Source: Chitinophagaceae bacterium
GTDB lineage: Bacteria > Bacteroidota > Bacteroidia > Chitinophagales > Chitinophagaceae
Assembly (NCBI GenBank): GCA_023957155.1
Contig: JAMLHK010000002.1
Coordinates: forward strand, 1-64,000
Length of the DNA stretch: 64,000 bases
Direction of reading: 5' to 3'
Shown: piece by piece, positions 33,398 through 42,074 of the stretch
How positions within the stretch are numbered: the first letter of the stretch is position 1
How the letters are laid out: every line of letters begins with the position of its first letter
Made by a program: the position numbers and the translations under genes
Notes under the pieces: model-generated
Databases searched by the model: none
Told to the model about the DNA's origin: nothing
Seen by the model: only the letters and a program-made list of their open reading frames with translations

Positions 33398-36300
33398 TCA
33401 AAAGTTGAGGTTGAGCCCGATGCTCATTTTCTGCATAATGGGATATTGCGCTCCATACCCCTGGTCTTTGAGCTCAGGATCTACTCCTGCGGGTAAATGC
33501 TTTTGGGTAAGCAGGTCGTCCCCGCTCACAAAAAGCCTTAGGGAATTTATTTTAGCCCTTGACAGCCATTGCAGGGGAAGACTGTAACCCAGCGTGATAT
33601 TTTTTACCCTCATATAAGCTCCGTTTTGCAAAAGCCGTGTTTGTACGAGCTTATTATAGCTGCTGTTACCACCTCCCAAATTATAAATACGTCCATAAAA
33701 CGCATCGGTATTGTCAATGGTCCAGTAATCGAGCAGGTTGCTATACAACGTGCCATAGTTGGAGGAATAAGGATATGTAAGATCATTCACAACAAACAGG
33801 TCTCTTTTACCTACTCCCTGTATAAAGACAGAAACATCAAAACCATGCCAGGCGGCACGTGCTGAAAAGCCATACTGGTAGCGACGGTTGTTGTTGCCGA
33901 TGATCCTTCTGTCGCCGGGATTATCTACTGTATTGTCTCCCGTAAATATTTTCCCGTCTTTATCAAGGTCTTTGAATTTAATATCTCCGGGATTGGGATT
34001 TTCGCCCTGGTATTTAATTACACCATCGCGCAATTTCCCTCCCAGCAGGTTACTGTTCAGGCTACCGTCTTCAAAGTCTGCCACGGTATAAAATCCGTCT
34101 GTTTCATAGCCCCATATTTCTCCTATTTGCTGTCCCACATAATATTGGGTAAGCAGGCGGGTTGCATTAATATCGTATTTGGTAATAAAGGCCTTATTAT
34201 CGGAAAGTGTAAATCCGAATTGATAATTCACTTTTCCTATCTGGTCTTTCCATGCAGCCTGTAACCCCCATCCGGTAGATTTCAGATCGGCCGTATTTTG
34301 AAGGGGTGTGCTGGCGCCCAATACAGCAGGCAGTTGTGCACCGGGGATCAGCATGCCTGTTGTGGTACGCTTAAACAGATCGAAGCTGCCGGTAAACCTG
34401 TTGCTGAACAGCCCGAGATCAATCCCGAAATTCCTGGTGGTTACTTTTTCCCAGGTAAAGTCGCCACTGATCAATCCCGGGGCATCTAATGTAAGATACC
34501 TTACCCCGGAAACATCTGCCCAGTTGGAAGTAGGCCGGGTTTTCATTCCGGAATAATACAGGTAATTGCCTATAGACTGGTTGCCCACATTACCATAACT
34601 TGCCCTGAATTTCAGCTCAGACAGAACGGGTTTGAGTACCTTCATAAATGCCTCGTCCGATACTCTCCAACCGGCAGATACCGAAGGGAAAAATCCCCAT
34701 CTTCTGCCATCAGGGAATTTGGAGGAACCATCATATCTGCCCGTGGTTTCCAACAAATATTTTCCTTTATATGCATAGTTGAATCGGTAAAAATATCCCT
34801 GTACCGCGTATTCAGAAAATCCGTCAAAACCATTGGCGTCCGGCTGGATAACACCCGTACCGCCATCTAAATAGGGAAGGTTGGGATTGATCATGTTCGA
34901 CATCTGCGCATTCAGTAATTCAAAATAGGAGCTTTCCTGGTTAAAGCCGGCAACGAGGGTAAACAGGTGGTCGTCCAGTTTTCTTTCGTAGTTGCCATAG
35001 ATGTTCAGCGCGTGGTAGTCGGTAAAGTCGTTGTATTTATAGTACTTTGCCTTATCTGCAGTAACGGTAGGGGTGGGAACAAAACTGCTTAAAGTAATTA
35101 TATCAAACGGCTTGTCATAGCTGGTATTGACACTATTGGTTTTATCATAGGTGTATTCACCCACCACGTTAAATCCTTTAAATATATTCAGGGTTACTTT
35201 ACCGGACAGTCGTATATTATCTAACCTATCGTTGCTTACCGCCGCATTCTCAATCAGATTCTTTGGCGTGGCATAAGGCACATACACGCCGTCAATAAGA
35301 GAATCTCCAACAAGAGTATAGGAAGGCAATACTGATGCTGAACCGAATATGCCGAATCCAATTCCCGTATATGGGAATTGCTTGTTGGCATTAGAGTACA
35401 TGGTGCTTAGCTGGGCATTGGCCCACGGGGTAACCTGGGAATTGATAAAGCCGGTGAGGTTGTATCGTTTATAGCTATCCTTATGGGTGATCAGAATACC
35501 GTCTTCATCCGTAAAAGCACCTGCGATCCGGTAAGATGTTTTTTCCGTTCCCCCGCTTATAGCCAGGTTATGTGTTTGCTGAAATGCATTGGTAGAAACC
35601 ATTTCCTTCCAGACGTCATTTTCCCGCAAGGGATAGATGACGCCGTTTTGGATGGTATATCCCGATCCGTATTGAGACGAGTTTTGAGTATAATCATTCA
35701 ATAAACTTAACCAGTCGTCTACATTCTGACCGGTTCCCGGGCTGAAGTTCATGTCTTTGAATGATTGAACGGTTTGAAGTGGGGTAGCTTTCTTAGGCAC
35801 TTCCAGCGGGCGGCTGAAGACCAGGTTGTTGGAATAGTCAATGGTTGTTTTTTTGGCTCCTGCCTTGTTTTTACTGGTAAGCAGGATCACTCCCCATGCC
35901 GACCTGGCGCCATATATTGCAGCAGAACCTGCATCTTTTAAAACCGTTACCGTTTCAATATCATTTGGATTTATTAAAGAGAGCGATGCCACCGGCACAT
36001 TGTCAAGCAGGATCAGTGGCGACCCGTTGGAGCCTGAGCCTATGCTTGTAGTACCTCTTATGTTCAGTCCTGTAGAAGCTCCCGGTTCACCTGAGGAATA
36101 GGTGATCTGCAGATCGGGTATAACACCCTGCAGCAACTGCGCTATATTGGTAGTAGCCCTGCTGCCTGCTACTTCTTTCATATTTACGGTATTCACAGCG
36201 CCGGTCACATTGGTCTTTTTTTGCGTACCGTAGCCTACTACGATCACTTCCGAAGAAGCGGTAATTTCCGGTTGCATGCTGATCTCTAAAAAAGTAGTTG

Positions 36301-36949
36301 AGCCGACAACTATAGTTGTTGTTTTATATCCCACCCGGGAAAATTCCAGTATGTCTCCTGTATCGGCTTCTATTGTAAATCGCCCTTTTGAATCCGTGCT
36401 CACACCCTTACCGCTATTGCGTACTACCACGGATGCACCGTCAAGGGGTGTTCCCTTTTCATCCTTTACTACCCCGCTGATCTTATTTGCCGCCTCGGGC
36501 TGTTCCTGTATTCCGGGCGTATTCAAAAAGGGAACCGTCTTTTCTTTTATCACTACTGTTTTCCCGGTGATAATGTAAGTAAGGGGTTTATCTTTCAATA
36601 CTTCTTCAATCGCTTTTCCCAGCGGCATCCGGCGCAGGTTTACCGTTGCGTTACCGGCTTTTTCAATTACCTCGTAGGTATAAAAAAAATCATAGCCGCT
36701 TTGCTTTTGAATGGCTTTAAATATTCTTTGCAAAGGGGCATTTTTTTCCGACAGGGTGATCTGGGAAAAGCCTTTTGCTCCTGCGGTGAGGCAGGCCAGA
36801 AGTAAAAAAATGGCAGTTAGTTTCATTGCATTCAGCAATTGTTTGATTGAGCGGCTTCGTTTAAGCGCTTCTTCCGCAGCGCTTGCATTACTCCTGCGGA
36901 AAAAACTTCCCGGTATGGGACGGGCGAGGCCAAAAGCCTTTAATACCAT
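33398..36949 (-). CDS. susC: SusC/RagA-family TonB-dependent receptor with STN domain
   Basis: A 1183-residue outer-membrane porin for TonB-driven oligosaccharide import. After an unusual 41-residue basic leader comes the signal peptide (MKLTAIFLLLACLTAGAKG), an STN signalling domain (about 70-130), a carboxypeptidase-regulatory-like domain (about 155-235), the plug with VIVVGYGTQKKTNVTGAVNT and the 22-strand barrel. The STN domain marks a transducer that signals to the FecR/sigma pair just upstream. The start could also be the ATG at 36826, which begins at the signal peptide. Next gene is susD. Confidence 0.95.
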   Translation of the reverse strand: MVLKAFGLARPIPGSFFRRSNASAAEEALKRSRSIKQLLNAMKLTAIFLLLACLTAGAKGFSQITLSEKNAPLQRIFKAIQKQSGYDFFYTYEVIEKAGNATVNLRRMPLGKAIEEVLKDKPLTYIITGKTVVIKEKTVPFLNTPGIQEQPEAANKISGVVKDEKGTPLDGASVVVRNSGKGVSTDSKGRFTIEADTGDILEFSRVGYKTTTIVVGSTTFLEISMQPEITASSEVIVVGYGTQKKTNVTGAVNTVNMKEVAGSRATTNIAQLLQGVIPDLQITYSSGEPGASTGLNIRGTTSIGSGSNGSPLILLDNVPVASLSLINPNDIETVTVLKDAGSAAIYGARSAWGVILLTSKNKAGAKKTTIDYSNNLVFSRPLEVPKKATPLQTVQSFKDMNFSPGTGQNVDDWLSLLNDYTQNSSQYGSGYTIQNGVIYPLRENDVWKEMVSTNAFQQTHNLAISGGTEKTSYRIAGAFTDEDGILITHKDSYKRYNLTGFINSQVTPWANAQLSTMYSNANKQFPYTGIGFGIFGSASVLPSYTLVGDSLIDGVYVPYATPKNLIENAAVSNDRLDNIRLSGKVTLNIFKGFNVVGEYTYDKTNSVNTSYDKPFDIITLSSFVPTPTVTADKAKYYKYNDFTDYHALNIYGNYERKLDDHLFTLVAGFNQESSYFELLNAQMSNMINPNLPYLDGGTGVIQPDANGFDGFSEYAVQGYFYRFNYAYKGKYLLETTGRYDGSSKFPDGRRWGFFPSVSAGWRVSDEAFMKVLKPVLSELKFRASYGNVGNQSIGNYLYYSGMKTRPTSNWADVSGVRYLTLDAPGLISGDFTWEKVTTRNFGIDLGLFSNRFTGSFDLFKRTTTGMLIPGAQLPAVLGASTPLQNTADLKSTGWGLQAAWKDQIGKVNYQFGFTLSDNKAFITKYDINATRLLTQYYVGQQIGEIWGYETDGFYTVADFEDGSLNSNLLGGKLRDGVIKYQGENPNPGDIKFKDLDKDGKIFTGDNTVDNPGDRRIIGNNNRRYQYGFSARAAWHGFDVSVFIQGVGKRDLFVVNDLTYPYSSNYGTLYSNLLDYWTIDNTDAFYGRIYNLGGGNSSYNKLVQTRLLQNGAYMRVKNITLGYSLPLQWLSRAKINSLRLFVSGDDLLTQKHLPAGVDPELKDQGYGAQYPIMQKMSIGLNLNF

Positions 36950-37015
36950 AACTTTGTTTTGTTTGGGTTAATGAATAAATAATCTCGCTGATTGTATTAG
37001 GTGTTAATCCAGGCC

Positions 37016-37046
37016 ATGGCCAGAGTGTACCACCACTTCTGGCCAT
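37016..37046. promoter_or_regulatory. Hairpin in the fecR-susC gap
   Basis: ATGGCCAGA (37016-37024) and TCTGGCCAT (37038-37046) are a perfect 9-bp inverted repeat with a 13-bp spacer. It lies between the fecR stop and the susC start. There is no U tract on the minus strand, so an operator or attenuating hairpin separating regulator and transporter expression is as likely as a terminator. Confidence 0.45.
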
Positions 37047-37089
37047 TTATTATGTGTTTTTCAACCGTTACAATAGGGTCTTATCGGGG

Positions 37090-38265
37090 TTAAGGTGTTA
37101 TAATTATCTTTTTACCTTCTACCTTGCATTTTACACGTCCCGTGGCTTCCAGGATGTTAAGCACTTCGGAAATATTTACCTGCCTTGATATGGTCCCTCC
37201 AAAATGGGAAGTAACCTTTCCCTGGTATTCAATATCCACATCGTACCATCTTGACACCTGGCGCATAACCGTTTCGATATCTGCTTTTTCTCCAAAAATG
37301 AATTTTCCTGTTTTCCATGCCATTACTTCTTCCAGGTCTACATTCGCGGTAACAACAATTTTATCCGTGATCTGCGCCTGTTCGCCCGGACGTAAAATTC
37401 TGTTTGCCCCCGGGTTCTTCAATTGTATTGCTCCTTCCAGCAATGTCACTTTGGTATTGGCCTCATCGGTATAGGCGTTTACGTTAAAATGGGTTCCTAA
37501 TACAGTTACTTCTGTTTTACCGCTGATTACCTTAAAAGGCATAGCGGAATTATGCGCCACTTCGAAGTATGCTTCACCGGTTATGGAAACCTTTCGCTCC
37601 TTCCCGGTAAAAGCTACCGGGTATTGTATGGAGGATTCGGCATTAAGCCATACCTGTGAGCCATCGGCTAATTTTATGTACACTACTTTGCTGCCGCGGG
37701 GGTTGTACAGGGTGTTATACTGTAGCTTCGGGGCCGGTTTGCCGTCTTCTGTTTTATAGAGGATCTGCCCGTTAGCTAATTTTACCAGCTTTACATTATC
37801 CTGCATGGCTAACTGCCCGCTGCCGGTGCTATCGAGATATAACTTACTTCCATCGGACAGTGTAATGACGGCTTTGTTGGCCGCAGGTGGTGTTATATCA
37901 TTCGAAATAATAGTTTGTACAACTTTTTCCGGTATTTCCTTTTTACGAAGTAAAAAGAAATAGCTGCCCAGCCCCATAATCAGTAAAATAGAAGCTGCTG
38001 CCATCCAGCGTTGCCAGCCGCGTTGACTGATGAACGGCGGATCTCCGGCAGGCGGGTGAAGAATATTCTGCAATATCAGGTCGCCTTCCCCGGCAGGCAT
38101 ATCTTTTTCTAACGGGGTTTGTTCCCAATGGGTTTCCATTAGTTTTTCAAGAGCCTGCTGGTTTTCGGGCAGCAGACAAAGTAAAGCCAGTTCCTTCCTT
38201 TCTTCGGGAGAACAGGTGCCGGCACAGTAGCGCCTAAACAGGTAGGGTAAACGTTCATTGCTCAT
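37090..38265 (-). CDS. FecR-family anti-sigma factor
   Basis: A 391-residue single-pass inner-membrane protein. The cytoplasmic N-terminus (about 1-84) binds the sigma factor. A membrane helix (about 85-106) is followed by a periplasmic FecR domain (about 180-275, with VWLNAESSIQYPVAF and TGEAYFEVAH) and a DUF4974 STN-like C-terminus. It receives the signal from the STN domain of SusC and releases the ECF sigma factor. It is placed between the sigma gene and susC, the standard order in this phylum. Confidence 0.95.
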   Translation of the reverse strand: MSNERLPYLFRRYCAGTCSPEERKELALLCLLPENQQALEKLMETHWEQTPLEKDMPAGEGDLILQNILHPPAGDPPFISQRGWQRWMAAASILLIMGLGSYFFLLRKKEIPEKVVQTIISNDITPPAANKAVITLSDGSKLYLDSTGSGQLAMQDNVKLVKLANGQILYKTEDGKPAPKLQYNTLYNPRGSKVVYIKLADGSQVWLNAESSIQYPVAFTGKERKVSITGEAYFEVAHNSAMPFKVISGKTEVTVLGTHFNVNAYTDEANTKVTLLEGAIQLKNPGANRILRPGEQAQITDKIVVTANVDLEEVMAWKTGKFIFGEKADIETVMRQVSRWYDVDIEYQGKVTSHFGGTISRQVNISEVLNILEATGRVKCKVEGKKIIITP

Positions 38266-38337
38266 ATATGGCGCTATTGAATTAAACTATTGCTATGTTA
38301 ATTATAACATATCGTATTTTCGGGTGAATAGGCAATT

Positions 38338-38380
38338 GTCAGTAGTGAATTTATTCACTGCTCACCACTCACTATTCACA
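38338..38380. repeat. GTGAGTAGTGAG-family repeat between sigma and fecR
   Basis: AGTAGTGAAT (38341-38350) pairs with ATTCACTGCT (38353-38362) with one mismatch, and CTCACCACTCACTATTCAC follows. It occupies the 232-bp gap between the sigma and fecR genes; the rest of the gap shows no gene. Confidence 0.55.
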
Positions 38381-38497
38381 AAATGATGCGGCATATTATG
38401 GTTAACATAGCACTATATAATAAATAGATAATACAGCTTTTTTACGGGTATATGACGAACAGGATGAGAAAGAGGATGAGGCGGCAGGGCAACTTTT

Positions 38498-39121
38498 TTA
38501 TGAAAACTGGTATATAACCCAGATTGCCGTTGCCTGTAACCCGTATTGCTGTCCGATCTCTTCCCGTAAAAACCTGAGGGCTTGTCCTAAGTGAGTTTTT
38601 ACTGTGTTGATGGATACGCCGAGTTGCTCGGCAATCTGTTTGTGCTTTAGTCCGTCCTGGCGGCTGAGAAGGAATACCTGGCGTTGCTGGGGGCTGAGCC
38701 GGTTTACCGCTTGTTGTATGGAATCCCGGATCTCTTTCTGGCAGGCAGGATCGGCGTGGGAGAGAAAAGGGATATTTTCCTGCTGCAGCTCAGACAGGAT
38801 CAGGGTTTCTTTAGCCATACGCCGCAACCCGGTGATGGCCTGGTTATGACATATCCTGAACAGGTAGGCGTTTATGTTTTCGATACCGGCCATCTTTTCC
38901 CTGTTGTTCCATATTTTCAAAAACACATCATGGACGGTATCCTCTGCTGTTTCGCGTGAAGCGGTGATGCTGAAAATATAATGATAAAGTCTGCCCCGGT
39001 AGTGATGAAAAATAGCGGTAAAAGCTGCTTCACTGCCTGCGGCTAATTGCAATAGCAGTTCCTGTTCATTATATGGTGGCCGGATGGGTTCCAAAGACTT
39101 CGTATTCCAAAAGTAAAACAA
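38498..39121 (-). CDS. ECF sigma factor (Bacteroides expansion family)
   Basis: A 207-residue RNA polymerase sigma-70 factor of the ECF group. Region 2 (about 35-95) has YIFSITASRETAEDTVHDVFLKIW, and region 4 (about 140-190) has RLSPQQRQVFLLSR and SINTVKTHLGQAL. It is expected to drive the susCD locus when released by FecR. No ATG exists at the N-terminus. The frame opens at TTG 39121, but a TACTTTTG promoter-like box (39115-39108) overlaps that start, so TTG at 39094 is an alternative. Confidence 0.92.
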   Translation of the reverse strand: MFYFWNTKSLEPIRPPYNEQELLLQLAAGSEAAFTAIFHHYRGRLYHYIFSITASRETAEDTVHDVFLKIWNNREKMAGIENINAYLFRICHNQAITGLRRMAKETLILSELQQENIPFLSHADPACQKEIRDSIQQAVNRLSPQQRQVFLLSRQDGLKHKQIAEQLGVSINTVKTHLGQALRFLREEIGQQYGLQATAIWVIYQFS

Positions 39122-39294
39122 ATTAGATGTGCAACTCCGGGATGTAACAAGTTTTGTGAAGATACAGACAGAATTACTTTTTTAAAAACAAATCCATATT
39201 CCGCGGCCGGAATGTTGTTTTTTAATACCCGTACCTTTCTTTCGCTTGTCCCGGTGTTTTGCAGGGAGGAACCGGGTTGCCGGGCGCCTGTTGG

Positions 39295-39759
39295 TTATAA
39301 GTCTCCCGTTACATTAAATGTGATGGCGGGCGCCATGATTTTATTCCCGTTTTTTAGCCGTACAATGATATTATCGAGGAGCATCTGGTCGCCTTTTGCG
39401 GCGTTGTCTTTTATACTTTGCCGCCATAGTTCAGACATCAGGTTGGTATTACTGAAGTCATTAACTCTCATGTCATCGGCTGTTTTTCGTTCGCCTGTTT
39501 GCGGGTCTTCATAGCTGTTCTTGAATTTATAAATAGAGCGAAAACGAACAACGGTAAAGCGGTTTCCTTTTTCATCACTTGCCGTGAGGGTAGAGTCAAT
39601 GATCCTGCCCAGGGTTTCCGGGCTGATATTCCCTCCTTTAGCCCCTCCGAGAGCGATAACTATTTTAGGATAGGCAGCAGGCGATTCTGCTTTCTTATTA
39701 TTTTGTGCAGACAGGCTTGCGGTGAACAGGAACATCAATATACTCAGGAATATCTTCAT
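39295..39759 (-). CDS. Exported protein of unknown function
   Basis: A 154-residue protein with a clear signal peptide (MKIFLSILMFLFTASLSAQ) and no lipobox. The mature part has a glycine-rich turn (ALGGAKGGNISPETLG) and beta-strand-like segments, ending AITFNVTGDL. This resembles short beta-sandwich modules found in Bacteroidota secretion proteins, but I do not assign a family. The ATG at 39759 is preferred over a longer frame because it begins the signal peptide. The HAD hydrolase gene ends 59 bp upstream. Confidence 0.6.
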   Translation of the reverse strand: MKIFLSILMFLFTASLSAQNNKKAESPAAYPKIVIALGGAKGGNISPETLGRIIDSTLTASDEKGNRFTVVRFRSIYKFKNSYEDPQTGERKTADDMRVNDFSNTNLMSELWRQSIKDNAAKGDQMLLDNIIVRLKNGNKIMAPAITFNVTGDL

Positions 39760-39817
39760 GCGTAAAATTTTCAGGACTTCTTCCGTTTTAATAAACGCCG
39801 GCAAATTAATATTTATT

Positions 39818-40477
39818 TTAAAGAAAGTTTTTCAGTAGTTCCCCGTTAAATTCGGTTAAGCTGTTCAGCCGGAGGTCTGCCGCATTCCACCTGGGCTCAT
39901 GCTGTAAAAGCCTGTCGGGTACAACCACACATTTCATCCTTGCCGCTTTTGCCGCTATCATACCATGAAATGAATCTTCAAAGCAAAGACATTTAACAGG
40001 CACGGAGTTTAATTCGGCAGCACAGGTAAGATATACTTCCGGGTGAGGCTTACCAAAAGGCAGGTGCTGGGCAGAGGTCATTGCCTGGAGGTAATGCCGG
40101 ATGTTTAATTTATCGGTTACTACATGAACCACTGTCATCGGGGATGAAGTGGCCAGCCCGATCTTATACCGGTGTTCTTTAAACAGGGCAAATATTTCCT
40201 GTACACCGGGCATGGGGATGGCTCTTGCATCAATTTTTTCGATGGCTTTACGGATGGTTAATTCAACCGCACCGGGAATATGGGCAGGGTTAATCTTTCC
40301 ATAGTGCAGCCAGTAGGTAATCCATTCTTCCGTACGTAATCCACGGGTAGTATGGTATTGTTCACCGGTCAGCACGATATTAAATTCCTGTAAAACTTCT
40401 GCGGCTGCTTCTTCCCATAAGGGTTCGGAGTCTATAAGCAACCCGTCCATATCAAAAATTACGGTATCTGTTTGCAT
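39818..40477 (-). CDS. HAD-family sugar phosphatase (HxpB/YniC-like)
   Basis: A 219-residue cytosolic HAD hydrolase. Motif I is FDMDGLLIDSEP, motif II is in GLATSSP, and motif III/IV is FGKPHPEVY plus CFEDSFHG. This pattern groups with 2-deoxyglucose-6-phosphatase / beta-phosphoglucomutase-like enzymes that hydrolyse hexose or pentose phosphates. The ATG at 40477 is chosen; the longer frame would begin with 21 residues unlike any HAD protein and overlap the divergent acyltransferase's upstream region. Confidence 0.85.
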   Translation of the reverse strand: MQTDTVIFDMDGLLIDSEPLWEEAAAEVLQEFNIVLTGEQYHTTRGLRTEEWITYWLHYGKINPAHIPGAVELTIRKAIEKIDARAIPMPGVQEIFALFKEHRYKIGLATSSPMTVVHVVTDKLNIRHYLQAMTSAQHLPFGKPHPEVYLTCAAELNSVPVKCLCFEDSFHGMIAAKAARMKCVVVPDRLLQHEPRWNAADLRLNSLTEFNGELLKNFL

Positions 40478-40633
40478 GTTGCAAATATAAAGGAATCGGT
40501 GTGAGGTATTATGGTCAGCCGGTATACTGCCGGCAGACATCTTTATTCGTACATTGGTAAACTATCCGGAATTAAAGCGTGTTTGCAAATAGTTCTATAT
40601 TGCAAAATAAACGAGGATTATAAAAACGCATTA

Positions 40634-41377
40634 ATGGTTCCATTTTTAGAAAGACTGCGACATGTAAAACTGGTGCGAAAGATCGTATATGTCATTATCG
40701 GGTCCCTGACTTACCCGGGACTGGCGATGATTAATCGTTTAAAAATTACGGGTATGGAATACCTGAGGAATTTACCTTCGAAAAATGTATTGTTTGTCAG
40801 CAATCACCAAACATATTTTATGGATGTGATTGCTTTTTTACATATTTTCTGCGCGGTAAAATGGAGAAAAAAAAATAAGCTGGGCATTCCTTATTACCTG
40901 CTCAATCCCTTTTCGAATGTATATTTTGTATCGGCAGAAGATACGATGAAAAAAAGCTTTATGAGTAAACTGATGGCTTTAGCCGGTTCCGTAACCGTTA
41001 AACGAACCTGGGTGGAAGAGGATAAGGCCGTCCGGAAGGGATTGAACTATACGGACAGCCGGAAGATACTGGAAGCCTTAAGCAAAAGCTGGGTGATTAC
41101 TTTTCCCCAGGGTACTACTACGCCCTTTGCTCCCGGACGTAAAGGCACTGCTTTTCTTATCAGGCAACGGCAATGTATTGTAGTGCCTATCGTAATAGAT
41201 GGTTTTAATAAGGCTTTTCATAAAAAGAGCCTCAGGCTTTTACGGAGAGGAGAGGTGCTGACCGTGAATTTTAAGCCGCCGCTTTCTATTAATTATGAAG
41301 ACAGCCTGGATACGATAATGGACCAGGTGATGGATGCAATAGAGCAAAGCGACCGGTATAAATTGGGTGCTACGTAG
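40634..41377 (+). CDS. Lysophospholipid acyltransferase family protein, variant motifs
   Basis: A 247-residue membrane-associated acyltransferase. The catalytic block reads NHQTYFMD, so His and Asp are five residues apart instead of four. The second block reads FPQGTTTPFAPG with Gln in place of the usual Glu. The rest (KNKLGIPYYLLNPF, TVKRTW, VVPIVIDGF) fits the fold. I recall a Bacteroidota subgroup with these variants, so it is likely functional, perhaps on aminolipids or other special acceptors. The ATG at 40634 is preferred to a frame opening at 40511. Its end overlaps the thioesterase gene by 8 bp, tail to tail. Confidence 0.78.
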   Translation: MVPFLERLRHVKLVRKIVYVIIGSLTYPGLAMINRLKITGMEYLRNLPSKNVLFVSNHQTYFMDVIAFLHIFCAVKWRKKNKLGIPYYLLNPFSNVYFVSAEDTMKKSFMSKLMALAGSVTVKRTWVEEDKAVRKGLNYTDSRKILEALSKSWVITFPQGTTTPFAPGRKGTAFLIRQRQCIVVPIVIDGFNKAFHKKSLRLLRRGEVLTVNFKPPLSINYEDSLDTIMDQVMDAIEQSDRYKLGAT

Positions 41378-41903
41378 TTTTTGTTCCGTTAGAAAAAAGC
41401 GCTTTCAGTTCAAGCGCGTCATCGGGCTTCATTTTTCCACCTAATACCAGCCGGAGTTGTCTTCTTCTCATCGCTCCATCATATAGTTTCAGTTCGTCTT
41501 CCGATACCGGGATGATTTGGGGTACGGGCGATGGAGCGCCTGCATTATTCAGCGCTACAAAAGTGTAGTAAGCCTCGTTGCTTTTGTATTTGTGTTGTTT
41601 TTTCAGATCTTCTCCCCATACGTGCAGGTGCACCTCCATGGAAGTGGTGAATGCCCGGCTCACTTTAGCTTCTATATATACCGCGTTTCCCAGTAGGATA
41701 GGCGCTTCAAAAGAAATATTATCAACAGAAGCCGTTACTACGGGTGCGTTGGCATGCTTTTGTGCAGCGAGTGCCGCAGCAATATCCATCCAGTACATGA
41801 GCCGACCTCCCATAAGATTTCCAAATACGTTGGTATCGTTCGGTAATACCAGCTCTGTCATCATGATTAAGGATTCACCTGCCTTCTTTGAAATGACTTC
41901 CAT
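41370..41903 (-). CDS. Acyl-CoA thioesterase, hotdog fold (YciA/BFIT type)
   Basis: A 177-residue cytosolic thioesterase that hydrolyses acyl-CoA. The hotdog signature NVFGNLMGGRLMYWMDIAAA includes the catalytic Asp and the Gly-Gly helix cap; SVDNISFEAPILLG forms the following strand. The ATG at 41903 is chosen over one six codons upstream because it follows the usual family N-terminus. The start lies about 170 bp from the PorG-like gene's end. Tail-to-tail overlap with the acyltransferase suggests nothing about shared control. Confidence 0.88.
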   Translation of the reverse strand: MEVISKKAGESLIMMTELVLPNDTNVFGNLMGGRLMYWMDIAAALAAQKHANAPVVTASVDNISFEAPILLGNAVYIEAKVSRAFTTSMEVHLHVWGEDLKKQHKYKSNEAYYTFVALNNAGAPSPVPQIIPVSEDELKLYDGAMRRRQLRLVLGGKMKPDDALELKALFSNGTKTT

Positions 41904-41948
41904 TAAAAAAAATTTGTACAAAGATAAGAAGCCCGGCAGATAGCCCTG

Positions 41949-42038
41949 TTATGTATTTGCAATGAAGGTATAAATGACCAGCAGGGCTATTAAAGCAATT
42001 CTGATCGTGATAATATGGGAAGCAATAATTCTTTTCAT
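41949..42038 (-). CDS. Possible 29-residue membrane peptide
   Basis: A short frame encodes MKRIIASHIITIRIALIALLVIYTFIANT: a basic N-terminus followed by one membrane helix and a stop. It is too short for usual gene calling. It lies in the same orientation as the genes on both sides, between the PorG-like gene and the thioesterase gene. Such single-helix peptides can be real small proteins, but chance cannot be excluded. Confidence 0.35.
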   Translation of the reverse strand: MKRIIASHIITIRIALIALLVIYTFIANT

Positions 42039-42074
42039 CGTTTTTCGAAATATGGATTAAACAGATAAAGGGTA

